Origin: Punica granatum
Taxonomy: Eukaryota; Streptophyta; Magnoliopsida; Myrtales; Lythraceae
Direction: 5' to 3'
DNA: 64,000 nucleotides
Assembly: GCF_007655135.1 (NCBI RefSeq)
Contig: NC_045132.1
Coordinates: 9,796,001 to 9,860,000 of the forward strand
Below are positions 37,014 through 47,944 of this stretch, piece after piece. Both the position numbers and the translations under genes were made by a program. Under the pieces are notes generated by a model. That model was not told where the DNA came from and ran no database searches. It saw nothing but the letters and a program-made list of their open reading frames with translations. Numbering within the stretch: position 1 is the first letter of the stretch; each line of letters starts with the position of its first letter.

Positions 37014-39389
37014 TCACCTTCGGTTACTCTTTCCACTTTTGATATTGTCCAGGATGAATTCGATCACCTCCTCCATCATGGCTCTGCGATTCGCTTAGAA
37101 ATTCCAGAACTCGTGGACGCCAGTTTTTCTACTTGAGTTGTATTAATTTACTTCCATCAAGGCTGTGACAATGGTATCGTATGCTGCCTCTCCCAACTCT
37201 AGCTTAAGTTCCTGCAGTTTTTCATTTCGTTTGTCGATGATCTCCTACAACCAAACATAAAAAATTCCAAGTCATTTGATGAGATAAACAACAAAGAATT
37301 CGTTGTCATATCCACAAGCTATATAAGCATGGCACGAAATATATCTTAATTGTCTACACATAAATGCCCCATCAAAGCAACGGCAGATGTATATTCGAGT
37401 CCCAGAATAAGTAATAAAAGAAAAGGAGACCAACTGATCATACTACAGCCTTTCCTTTAATGTCAACGACTTTCATTGGATGCCAACTAGGATCCCCTAA
37501 TTGAGACTCCCACAGGCTGATTAATGCAGCTGCTCGGGTCTCCGCTTCCTCAGAAGAGAACCTTTGCCTACAAGCATCCTGAAATGGCTTCCTATCAAGT
37601 TCCCCCAACCTCTTCATCCCAATGTTCATTCCTGCACCCAGCAGCCCTTGCATGGCCTTCATATGAAAGTACGGGCTCTTAAGTAACCAAGAAACTGAAG
37701 TTTGTAGACTAAAATTTGGTTATATAACTAAAATAGCATTAGTGTAAAAAATTGATAATTTCCAACCCATAGTAAGACTGATTGGGTTAAACTGAAAAGA
37801 AAATAGATGAGTACCGAAATGAGAAATCTATGAGTTTCTTGTAGTTGATTTCTGGACTCAATGCCTCTACGTAGTAAAGCCTCGTTTTCTTCCTCTCTAC
37901 AGCTTAGATTCTCGACCTTCTCCTCCAATTCATCTGAAATCTCTTTCATCTTGACCCGAATCACTTCATTATCCCGATCTGTCAGATGCTTCATCACTTC
38001 AAGTCTTCCTTTCAACTCTTGAATTTCCATCTCCAGCTTTTGCTTGTCATTGAGCTGCCTTTCCATGTCCAGTAACTTTCTTAAGGCAACCTCTTTTTCA
38101 TTCTGTATTTGACATTTTTATCCTCGTCAATAACACTAGCACAAAAATTATTGAGTACTAAGACGCTGGTTAATAAGATGTCCAGACACAAAATCTCACA
38201 CCTTTTGCTTTTCCACCAGCCTGCGAACATTCTCATCGGACCTTTGCTGCTCTGTTGAGGCCAACTCTAGTGAAATATTCCTCACTTCATTCTACACAGA
38301 GAATTATGAGTGTGGATCTTAATAAACTTGCCAATAGCCCACTCTAAAAAGATAAACCAACAATTCGAGAAAGGATTGCAAAACAAATAGGACACTGATA
38401 ATAATGGATTAAATTTTCAACATACTGAACATTACAATCGTGGCAGCATCACCTTTTTCTTGTCATCATCTAGCTTCTGCCTCTCACGTTCGAGCTTCAC
38501 GTTTATTAAGGTCTCTACTCCAGGATTCAATTTCTCTCCTCTTCTTCTCCAACTCATATTGCATTTTCTCCTGCTCTTCCAGTAACTGTTGGATCTTATC
38601 TCGGGCCAGGGCTGCAGCTTCATTTCCTCTGCCATAAAATCAGAACAGCTTTGAACTTGCAAACCATCTTATCTGTATATAACGAAAGAAAAGAAACTCG
38701 ACGGTACTAAATTTTGTCCATAAGCATCATTTAGTTGCAGTCTTAGCCTCATAGCTCACTAGTTTGAACTCCTAATCTGATGACCAATAAAATGCAAGCA
38801 AAAGATTCATGCACCTTAAATCATATAAACACAAAGAGAGAGAGAGAGAGAGAGAGAGAGACCTCCAGAGATGTCATTAACAATCCTGTCCTTCTCTTCA
38901 AGCACCCGCTTCAGAGACACTGAACTCTCATTGAACTTGTACTGCATATTATCAAGAGTCTTATTAGTCATGTCTATTTCATCTGTCAGGTTGGAAACTA
39001 CATTACTCTGTCTTTGATCGGATTCCTGGACAATATCCCTTATGCTCCTCAACTTCCCCATCTTCCATAGGTAGTCACCAACTGGCCCTTCCGCTTCATA
39101 GTCATGGGGATGAGCACACCAAGCATAAGGGCTTCGCCAGGGCTTCATCTCTTGTGCAATCCAATCACTCTTACCATAGTGATCAGCAAGAAATTCCTTC
39201 TCAAACTCCACGGCACCAAAATATCCACTCCAATCACCATTAGAACTGCTTCTTCTTCCCAGAACAAAAGGGGCACCTTACCGTGCCACTGGGACCCTTC
39301 ACCTGCTAGAAACCGCTTTGCAGTTGTTCATGCAGCTTTTCCATCTCGCTATCGCTGTAGTCCGAGTCTCCCTCGCTAGTCAGGTCCAT
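37014..39389 (-). pseudogene. IDN2/FDM-like XS-XH domain gene, pseudogene
   Basis: This relative of the IDN2/FACTOR OF DNA METHYLATION family (dsRNA-binding partners in RNA-directed DNA methylation) still shows six exon-like blocks: 38863-39389, 38453-38628, 38202-38291, 37815-38102, 37447-37677 and 37244-37014. All have GT-AG borders on the minus strand. The first block has a zf-XS start (RCPFCSGKKKQ) that jumps directly to the C-terminal part of XS (FEKEFLADHYGKSDW), so most of XS is deleted. The coiled coil (blocks 2-4) and XH domain (GMKRLGELDRKPF, WHPMKVVDIKGK) follow. Lesions are TAG at 39306-39308, a frameshift at the XS deletion, a frameshift near 38497-38505, and TAA at 37143-37145 and 37095-37097 inside XH, before the ancestral stop at 37014-37016. 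A truncated product is conceivable, but a functional FDM is not. Confidence 0.85.
38834..38860. repeat. (AG)n microsatellite at a splice donor of the FDM-like pseudogene
   Basis: About 13 AG units abut the 5' splice site after the first exon block. On the minus strand the intron begins GTCTCTCTCTCT, a poor donor compared with GTAAGT. Confidence 0.85.
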
Positions 39390-39422
39390 ATCACCTGTGG
39401 TTGGAACATTGTAGTAAGACAT

Positions 39423-40182
39423 GATCAGCAAAGGAACTTGACAGCCACCAATATCAATACATCCGCACAGAATACAAACGATTACAACCTATAATTCCAC
39501 GAACTGATTTCCAAGGCACAGGAAATCAGAAGAAATACTACGAAAATAAACCCTCTTTCTCACTCTCTGTGGATCTCACTCTGCATTCTTCGCCCCCTTC
39601 GTTCTCTGCCTCCCATTTCCCGAGTTATCACTTAACTAGGGTCGTTCGAGAATGCACTATTGGCTTGCTTTTGATGCTCCTTCTTAACCCTCCCTAACCG
39701 ACCAGCCGTACAAGGACACTCTCCGGTTCAGGGAGAAGGCAGAATAAAACCAAAAAGCCAGCAAAAATCAACAGTCTCCGATCAGCAAATGAACTTGATG
39801 GCCACCAGCATCTATACGTACACACAGAATACAAACGATTACAACCTATAATTCCACGATCTGGTTTCCAAGACGCAGAAAATCAGAAGAAATATCACAA
39901 AAACGAAACCCTATTTCTCGCTCTCTGTGGAACTCGCGCTGCATTCATCGCTCCGTCTGTCCTTCTCCTCCTCCTTCACTGTCTTTTCTTACTCGCCTCC
40001 CCTCTGCCTCACATTTCCCGAGTTATCACTTTATTAGGGTTGTTAATGCACTAAATAGCTTGTTTTTTCATGCCCCTTCGTGACCCTCCCTAACCCGCAA
40101 TACGAACAAGCCGGAAAAGGGCACTCGCTTGTTCAGGCAAAAGACGGAAGGAAACCGAAAAGCCAGCAATCAACAGTCGCCG
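39423..40182. repeat. Tandem duplication of the FDM-like 5' flank
   Basis: Copy 1 (39423-39779) and copy 2 (39780-40182) share, in order, GATCAGCAAA, ACAGAATACAAACGATTACA, CCTATAATTCCACGA, TTTCCCGAGTTATCACTT, GACCCTCCCTAAC-like and AGCCAGCAA...CAACAGTC words. They are diverged by substitutions and indels. The duplication lies immediately upstream of the pseudogene start, so it probably covers its promoter and 5' leader. Confidence 0.85.
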
Positions 40183-42185
40183 ACCAGAGGGATGGAAGAA
40201 GGGCTAAACAAAAGCGCTCGTCTTTCGAAAAACTGACAATGCGGAAGCGAAATTTGACGAGAGGGAGAGCAGGAGACTGACCGAAGGGAGTGGCTTGAGC
40301 GGCACGCCAGTCGGGTTGAGTGGACGGTTTTTGAAGTGGGACTGGGCTGGATGAAGAGAGAGAGAGAGAGAGAGAGAGAGAACTCTGTATGTAATTGTAA
40401 AAAACGGGACGGCGATGAAAAAGTCGGATTAAACTGTTGAAAAGGGGGAAGACAAAGAGACGAAGACGGGGTGGCCTACCCAGTTTTACCACCATCAAAA
40501 ATAAGAAGGATTTGTTTATTTTTCAAATAATAATTTTATATATCTCAACTTTCCTCGACAGTATAATTATTATAATTTTATTTTTTCTTATTATTTAATA
40601 ATAATTTTTACTCATATTTTTTCATAAATATTTTTATAATTAATTTTTTAATAAAAAAATTTTCATATACTTTTTATTATCAATTTTTTTAATGATAAAT
40701 TTATCATCTACTTTCATGTGTATAAGCATATATACATTTTTTATATATCAATTTATTTGTCAACACTTTTAATCATTACACAATATCAAATTCAGTTTGA
40801 TCACTTATCATACTCGAAAATCAAGCGCAAACTTAATAATCAATCAATAGTCAATAGAAGCTCGATCAATGCAGATGAGGTGGGCATTAGAAATCCCCAA
40901 TAGTTGGAATGAAGTTGATACACCCAGAGCTGGAGGGGGTGTATCAAAAAACATAACAGCCTAATAGTGTGATAAATATCAGTCGAGCAAAGTAGTCAGC
41001 AAGTGCACTGGCCTCTCGAAAGGTATGTTGCATCCTAGAGCTAGCGGAGCCCTTGAAGGAGATTTCTGCAATGAAGATATATAGGCATTAGTGCAAGATT
41101 CTCATGAGATATACCCTTGACAAGTTTCTCGATCATCTTTGTATCCAGGTCTACAAGAATATATTGGATATCTAAAATCACACACTTCTGCTCAAGCTCC
41201 GAACTTTTTTCTTGGTGAATTAACTTTTTTTTTTCCCTCTTTCTTCCTAATTCCACGATTCAAACAAGGCCCTCATGGACAGGGAGATAGGAAAAAAGAA
41301 ATAAATGAGAGTAGAAAAGGCAAGAATTGCGTTTAATTACGGGAAAGAAAAACTAATTTTGGATCAATTTCTTCCTAAATGTTATACGCTTTGTTCCCGT
41401 TAGTCCTAACGTCTATTTTTCCATCCGATCACTTTTCTGTCCAAAAATTTCTTAGAAAGATAATAATTTAATTTGAAAAATGGAAAAACTAATAAAAATT
41501 TAAAAATTTAAAAATTGAAACGAAAGATCCGAGAAATTAAAGGGAGTGCGGGACGAGGCCGCCGGAGACTTGTCAGCGGCCTCCCTTCAGCTTCAAGGTT
41601 ATCGTCAACCTCTCGGGTCACCACCAACCTCAAGGAGGGAGGATGGCCGCCAGTGAGGTCCCATGCCCCAAAAATTGTGGGTTCCCCAGCGGAAACATGG
41701 GAAAAGCATGTGGGCCATTGTGCGTGTTGCCATCCAAATATATTCTTACACCCATTATATGAATGAAAAAGTTGCTCCCTATGCACAAATTTCCCTTGAT
41801 ATTATGCTACCTCTTTTCCCTCCTTGTAATCCAATAACTTCTTAATCAAGCGGTTTAAACAAAACTAAAATTTGGAAGTAGCAACATTGAAATAAAGGTT
41901 CTAACTTCCAATAATATGTCATCACACACAACACCCTCTCTCTCTCCATTAAAGACGCTAAACTTGAACTTTACCCTTCAGCCAAACACAAAATACAAGC
42001 CTTGTCAATCCTTTTCTTTAGTTCCTTCCACTTCAGCCATGAGAAGAGATATATGGATCTCCATGGATTGCATGAACAATGCAAAAACTTAATATATATA
42101 TATATATATATTCACACACTTCAATATCTGACACATATATATAAACATAAAAATATTAAATAATTAAATACTGTCATTAAAAACT
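40183..42185. other. Intergenic DNA, no supportable gene
   Basis: An (AG)13 microsatellite lies at 40355-40380 and a strongly AT-rich stretch at 40510-40900. An open stretch at 41508-41786 (minus) is composed of words such as LVVTREVDDNLEAEGRP, which read like a dispersed repeat rather than a gene. An (AT)n tract is at about 42094-42110. Confidence 0.5.
40355..40380. repeat. (AG)13 microsatellite
   Basis: This is a pure dinucleotide run just upstream of the duplicated 5' flank of the FDM-like pseudogene. Confidence 0.9.
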
Positions 42186-42420
42186 GGGAAGATGACACAA
42201 AAAATCACAAATTTTACATTTTACGTTTTACCACGAACTAATTTTTTTGCTAAGAAATACATAGACTTCTTATTTATTACACCACGTACTATCTGTCCAT
42301 TATTTCATCAACCTTGATGATGTGGCCTACTGATGGAGCTGATGTGGCTAACAGTAGCATATGTGTCCGTTTATGTGTAGGAGTGAGTTGGCTAAGTGGG
42401 GTCCCATAACGCAAAATGAC

Positions 42421-43093
42421 TTTGCTTGTCCTCTATTCCTCTACTTCCTCTCTTGTCCAGTTATTGACAAAATCGTCAACTTGCTACACTCCCTCTTCGT
42501 CTTCTTCCCCATCCTTCTTCCACCTCTCGGTGGCCCTCCATTACCAAAAGCTTTCAACTGCCACCATCGCCATAGCTCTCAAGCTCTCCGCTACACAAAT
42601 CAAACCTCCCCTAATCTAATTTCTTCTTAACTGACGAAGACAAATCTCTACGACTAGATTGAAGAACAAGACAAGTTCAACATCGAACACTCGAACCAAC
42701 AACATCAAAGAAATGGGATTAAAAACCACCCTCACGAGTAAACAGCAATGATAGCATCCAACAATTGTGCACAAACACTGCAGCTTTGGTGTCGTTAATT
42801 GCTTTACAGATTCCCTAGAGGGTCTAAAGTTGGATGCGAAGCAAAGAGAAGAAGTAAAAGCCAAGAGGGAGAAGGTCATGACAAGCTTCATCACCGATAA
42901 TGGTCTCACTAAAACTTAGTCGGGTCCTTCTGTGTATTACTTGCTTTTTTTGAGGAATGAAGATCTCGGGAATAAGAGTGATCTACATATGGCCATCAGT
43001 AATTGATTTGGCCTAAGCTGGTTGATGCGAAGTCTTCACATGTGTATATATACTGTTCATTTTCCCGACTCAAATTGTTCCACAACAAGAACA
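42421..43093. other. Left interior of the Mutator-like element
   Basis: A pyrimidine-rich open stretch (42361-42630) reads into CT-rich DNA resembling a plant 5' leader. No domain is recognised. It could be a captured gene fragment, but the parent is unknown. Confidence 0.4.
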
Positions 43094-43682
43094 TGTTGGG
43101 GAATTTTCAAACTTATTAATTTGAAGTTGGCCGACAATTATTATAATATTGGAAAAGTGGGGCAAATGTGTAAATAATAAAATTTATGGTACCAAGTTGT
43201 GAGAGATGAATTTTTTTATGACAAAAAGTGTTTAAAAAGACAGTTTGTTATCTACTTATATCCTTTCAAACATAAAGTCATCCACCTTCACCCGAAGAGA
43301 CATCTGCCTTCGATAAGACACAAAGTATCTTATAAATTGTTATTTTTCGTATCAAATGGTACAAACAAAACATTTTCATTAAAAATGATCTTGCCTCCCC
43401 TCTCTCTCATCTTTCTTGGATCGCTCTCCTTTTTGGTCTGCTACAGAAGGCTTAGAAAGAGATTCTATGATCCTGCAAACATCTGCATTTGCTCAAGAGA
43501 ACTATTTCGTCAGTGCAAGATGCAGTAAGTCATTGGCTTCTTTGTATTTTGGAGGTTTATTCAAGGAGATCCCTACTGCACACTATTGGTGGGGGCAAAT
43601 AAAGCCTTAAGCAAAGTGGTTACGTGCCTAGAAGCAATCTCTCCTGTTTGTTCATTTTCGCTAGCCCTGAGATCTTGCTCCA
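43094..43682 (+). repeat. 5' LTR (589 bp)
   Basis: It shares long blocks with 46306-47238: AATTTGAAGTTGG, ATCCTTTCAAAC, GACACAAAGT, CCCTCTCTCTCATCTTT, ATTGGCTTC, GCCTAGAA and CAGCCCTGAGATC-like. It keeps the unoccupied target TAAAATTTA at 43178-43186, where the other LTR carries a MITE. Confidence 0.75.
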
Positions 43683-44223
43683 ATAGTCTTAAGGCTTTAT
43701 TCGTTCTTTTAGTGAAAATGGCATTCACCTAGGGAGATGGCTACGAAGTTGGTCAAGTTAGAACGTCCTATAATATTTGTAAGTTAGTTAAGGAAATTTG
43801 TTCAAGAATATAAAGTATGTGATTCCAACTAAAAATCTTGTAAAATTTGTTTCGTTAACAAAAGGCACGCCACTATTTATCTTTTATTGTGTGTATCATG
43901 ATCGCAAGACTCATGTCGAGATCACATGGTTCTGACAATGATATAGAACAACAAGATTGGGTTTGGGAATGAGCGATTAATTGGCTATTTCCCACATGTT
44001 AATAGCAGGAATCAAACGCCTCTGTTTCGAGAGCCACGTCGTTGGCACCGTTTGTGGGAACCGAATGAAAAGTTGTCATCTCGATTATATGATGTTCTGG
44101 CATGGATGTTGCGGTTGTCTATCCAGTGGAACTTTGAATGGCAGTGCAATGGTGAATTTTCACAAAAGAGACTAACCATCACTGCCAATACTAGAAGAGC
44201 ACAAAACCAGCCACACTAAAATA

Positions 44224-44807
44224 TAGGGGTGATAGGCTCCGAGTACCCTGTATTTTTCACAATACTCGGACCCTACCCTATAAGGTACAGGTTCCAAGAT
44301 TTTAAAACCGGACCCTACACTGTAGAATCCTAGAACTGGAACCTACCCGAAACCTGTATTATACCACAGGTTCCGGGTACCCTATTAGAACCTGTAAATT
44401 TTTTTGTCTTGCTAAATAAAACCGAAAATGTCATATACATAATCAGTAATCATGACAAATAGAATATTAACAAAGATTTATATTAATCCACAACAACAAA
44501 AAAATAATATGTTTCATCAATCCATCGACAAAATTAAATATTCATAATACAATCTCACACAACAAAATATCTCTGTTCTGATTCATTAGAGGAGACAATA
44601 ATTTTACTCTTTACTCTCTTTTTTTTAATTATAAATAACCGGTTACGGGTACCCTGTAAGCATGAATCGGAACTGGAACCGATTTTCACCGATTCCTGAT
44701 TTTAATACTCGGAACATACCCTATTTTCAATACTAGCTACCCGACCTTATCCTAACGGGTAGATACCGACCGGTTCCTGGTATACCCGGTACCTGTGCAC
44801 ACCCCTA
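44224..44807 (+). mobile_element. hAT-like non-autonomous element
   Basis: The ends TAGGGGTG and CACCCCTA are perfect inverted octamers of the hAT type. The interior has many GGTTCCGG/ACCGGTTCC words and no transposase. Flanking octamers CTAAAATA and CAAAAATC agree at six of eight positions, a plausible old 8-bp target duplication. A decayed relative lies at 12705-13165. It is inserted in the interior of the LTR element. Confidence 0.7.
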
Positions 44808-44847
44808 CAAAAATCAATTATCTGAGCACAGGCATTAATCAAAAAAA

Positions 44848-44930
44848 ATTTGAGTGTTTACTTTGTTATAAAGAGTTTGAATCTGGTCAAGTATTGAGCG
44901 GTCATAAGAAAACAATATTGGACTCCAACA
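44848..44930 (+). pseudogene. C2H2 (QALGGH-type) zinc-finger fragment
   Basis: The frame at 44795-45073 contains FECLLCYKEFESGQVLSGH, which matches the plant Q-type finger pattern C-x2-C-x12-H. QALGGH has become QVLSGH, and the final His is replaced by Ile, so zinc binding is broken. Plants use such fingers in ZAT-like repressors. The rest of the open stretch shows nothing recognisable. It lies just right of the hAT end within the LTR element, so it may be a captured gene fragment. Confidence 0.5.
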
Positions 44931-46305
44931 AACGAGGTCAATCTCAGCATGACGTGTTTTTTATGTCAGTATATGGCAGCATGGCACTTGTGGGGACTAT
45001 GTGGAAGGCCATGATTTCGACTTTATCGCTTATTGCAATGCATGGGATAATTGCATTAAAAATAAATAAATAAATCTCTATGTGCTTTCTTTGCAATACA
45101 TGCATGAAAGATGACTGACTTTTACTTAAAGAGATGATTGGAAGTCTAGCACATATGTCGATTTTGCAGTGAATATTAAATTATTATTAATTGATTTGAG
45201 ACCTGTCGCATAGTGAGTTATTCTGTATGTTGTGATAGTTCTTGATTCTTTTATGCATTTTTCTTTTGTTTGTCTATGCAAAAGTTTGTTATAGTTTCAA
45301 CAAAAGCATTACTGAGGCCTAAACTAGGTTGAGAAATTACAATTTGTGGCATCGAAAAATTCAATATCTCCTAATGAAGCAAGACAAGCTAGAGAACGTT
45401 ATTACAAAATGCACACAGAACATAATAGTGTAGCATAATGCTAAACATATTGTGTTAATCGAAATAATTAATAGAAATGCTTATACAATAAATTTCCAAG
45501 TGGGGAAGGAGTTTTCATATGTTATATATAGGCAATATTTTATGATAAGACTAATGTAAGTCCGAGAATCAATGTTCTCACAAATGAAATTATTTGGTTG
45601 GTACATGGACTTTCTATATATTAGTTTAGGCCATATTATGCCAAGCGACTCATTTTTAATTGAGCGATAAATAATTAAATGTCTTGATCGAGGCAAAATA
45701 TGATCGATATGTTAATTGGAGGACTCGTAAGGGACTCAATTCAAAGAATTTAAAGGGGGTGGGGTTAAGCCAATATTTTAAAATCATCAATGATGGTATT
45801 GCTCGATACAACACTGAGTATTGAGTTCAATGAGGCAAAGCCTATCATATAGATGATTGTAAGCACTATAATATTTTGAAAGATATCCATTCCAAGTAAA
45901 GTACTTGGATTTTCCGTGATGAAAAGAGAAGGTTGAGCAAAATGCTCTCAATGGACCTATAACATACTTTTGTTGGAGTGCTTTAATTATGGGGCACTTC
46001 CGATAATAAGTGTGAAGTGGTGCCGCTTCTCAGAGCTAGGGCTTGGCTCACGAACACTTATGAAAAGGATACGAATACATAGCCTTTAAAGTGTCAATAT
46101 AATTCTGAGCACTTGGAGGTGTAGTAATCTTGTGTATGATTGATTGCAAGACTAAATAGAAAGGATCATTGGTTTAAAGCTTGCCTCCCATGCAATTCTA
46201 GTTAGTTCGTGCATGAATTCACTAAGTTGAGCTTTAATCGAAAGACACCCGCCGCATTTATGCATGAGATTCCAAGATTACAGAAGGTTTGAAAATGGTG
46301 GAGAT

Positions 46306-47238
46306 TGTTGAGAAATTTTAAAACTTCATTAATTTGAAGTTGGCACACAATTATTATAATATTGAAAAAGTGGGGCAAATTTGTAACTAATAAAATTTAG
46401 GGCAAATTACAAAAAAAATCCAAATTTTGTAAAATATCTCAGTTTTGTCCTAAATTTTGTTTTGTAACAAAAAAACCATAAATTTTCTAAAATGTCTCAA
46501 AAATGACATCCGTTATAACTTCCGTTAATTTTTGCCTACGTGTGACCTACGTGGATTGTTAAATGGACCCACTAGCCTACGTGTGACCTACGTGGACTGT
46601 TAAAGGGACCTACCATCAGCAGCAAAAATTGACAGAAGTTATAACGGAGGTCATTTTTGAGACATTTTAGAAAACTTATGGTTTTTTTTGTTACAAAACA
46701 AAATTTAGGACAAAATTGAGACATTTTACAAAATTTAGATTTTTTTTTTGTAATTTACCCTAAAATTTATAGTACCAAGTTGTGAGAGATTAATTTTTTA
46801 TGACAAAATGTGTTTTTGTTAACTGCTTATATCCTTTCAAACGTAAAGTCATCTCTCTTCACCCGAAAGGACATCTTCCTTCGATGAGACACAAAGTGTT
46901 TTATAAATAGTTATTTTCCACATAAAATGGTACCAACAAAACATTCTCATTAGAAATCCTCTTGCTTACCCTCTCTCTCATCTTTTTCCACTCTCCTTCT
47001 CGGGCTGCTGCATAAGACTTAGAAAGAGCTGCAAACATCTGCAAGTGCTCAAGTGATCGATTTCATCAATACAAGACATAGTCGGTCATTGGCTTCTATG
47101 TATCTTGGAGATTCATTTGCGAAAATTCCGATTGCACGCTATTGGTGGGGACGAATAAGACTTTAAGAAAAGCGCTTACATGCCTAGAAATCATCTCTCC
47201 TGTTTGTTCGTTTTTGCCAGCCCTGAGATCCTGCTACA
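46306..47238 (+). repeat. 3' LTR interrupted by a foldback MITE
   Basis: Removing the 361-bp MITE and one 9-bp target copy leaves about 563 bp, close to the 589 bp of the left LTR. It is preceded by a polypurine tract. Divergence from the left LTR is substantial, so the retrotransposition is old. Confidence 0.75.
46400..46760. mobile_element. Foldback MITE, Mutator-type, perfect 9-bp target duplication
   Basis: Inverted arms of about 120 bp start GGGCAAATTAC and end GTAATTTACCC. Between them lie words such as AACTTCCGTTAATTTTTGC and its complement, and a direct repeat of CCTACGTGTGACCTACGTGGA in the loop. The flanks TAAAATTTA (46391-46399 and 46761-46769) are identical. The paralogous LTR has a single TAAAATTTA at 43178-43186, the empty site. 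A sister copy is at 52339-52702. Confidence 0.92.
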
Positions 47239-47379
47239 GCATAACAACAGTGTAAATTGACTAACTTTTAATAATTCAACAACACATAACAACAGCATTA
47301 AAAACACACACTCACTACAGTGCAAATTGACTAACTTTTACTAGAAAATCAGGACAACATAGAACAAATCCTTATGTAT

Positions 47380-47944
47380 TAGATTATTGTCTCTTTCCGG
47401 GCAAAAAGGACATGATCAGCCACCTCGCTTCCCGTTCCCGACAAACAGTCTTGTCACTGCAAAGTTACGCCAGAGTTCTGAAGCTAAGAGAAAGAGTGAC
47501 AGAAAAAGGCAGCAACGCAAAGGAAGAGGAAGGAACAGTGAGAAAGAGAGGGTCTTAACTTGGGGAGGAACTGGAAAGAGGCGAAGCTATGAGCTGAAGG
47601 TGGTTGTGTGGCTGTCAGAGCATACCTCCTGGCTCGGTGAAGAGAGATAGTGGAGAAGGAGCTGCGTTCCGGGGTTGAGAAAATGTGGAGCTCGCCAAAG
47701 ATAGGGGAAGCATCGACAATGCCCCGAGGCGGTCTCGAAGCAGATGCTGCCAGAAAGGTCGGTGCTTCCGCAATTGTGATGCAGAAAGGGCGAGAGGGGG
47801 GGTGGGCAGCAATGCTGATCTCACCGAGAGCAGAGCACGATGCTGAGAGACGGGGACAGACACGGACATGCACAAAGCTTTGTTTTTCTTTTCTTTTTTC
47901 ATTTTCTATTTTTTAAAATTTTTAGAATTATTTTGGAAATAATT
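47380..47944. other. GC-richer right interior of the Mutator-like element
   Basis: This stretch has open frames on both strands (47387-47650 plus, 47484-47902 minus) but no recognisable domain. Composition differs from the AT-rich surroundings, as captured gene DNA in a Pack-MULE would. The parent gene is unknown and capture is only suspected. Confidence 0.4.

Larger units (their letters stand above)
43094..47238 (+). mobile_element. Non-autonomous LTR retrotransposon nested in the Mutator-like element
   Basis: Paired direct repeats lie at 43094-43682 and 46306-47238. Both start TGTTG, and the right one ends CTGCTACA. The right repeat is preceded by the purine-rich tract AATGGTGGAGAT (46294-46305), a typical polypurine tract, so the orientation is plus. 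The 2.6-kb interior has no gag or pol domain. The pentamers outside (GAACA / GCATA) are not a clear target duplication, and no primer-binding site is obvious after the left LTR. Confidence 0.7.

Noticed and set aside
39104..40280. Plus-strand open frames across the FDM-like 5' region
   Set aside because: They are antisense to the pseudogene exon and its duplicated leader, with no conserved product.
41508..41786. A minus-strand protein gene of 92 codons
   Set aside because: The translation looks like a dispersed genomic repeat and has no recognised domain or gene context.
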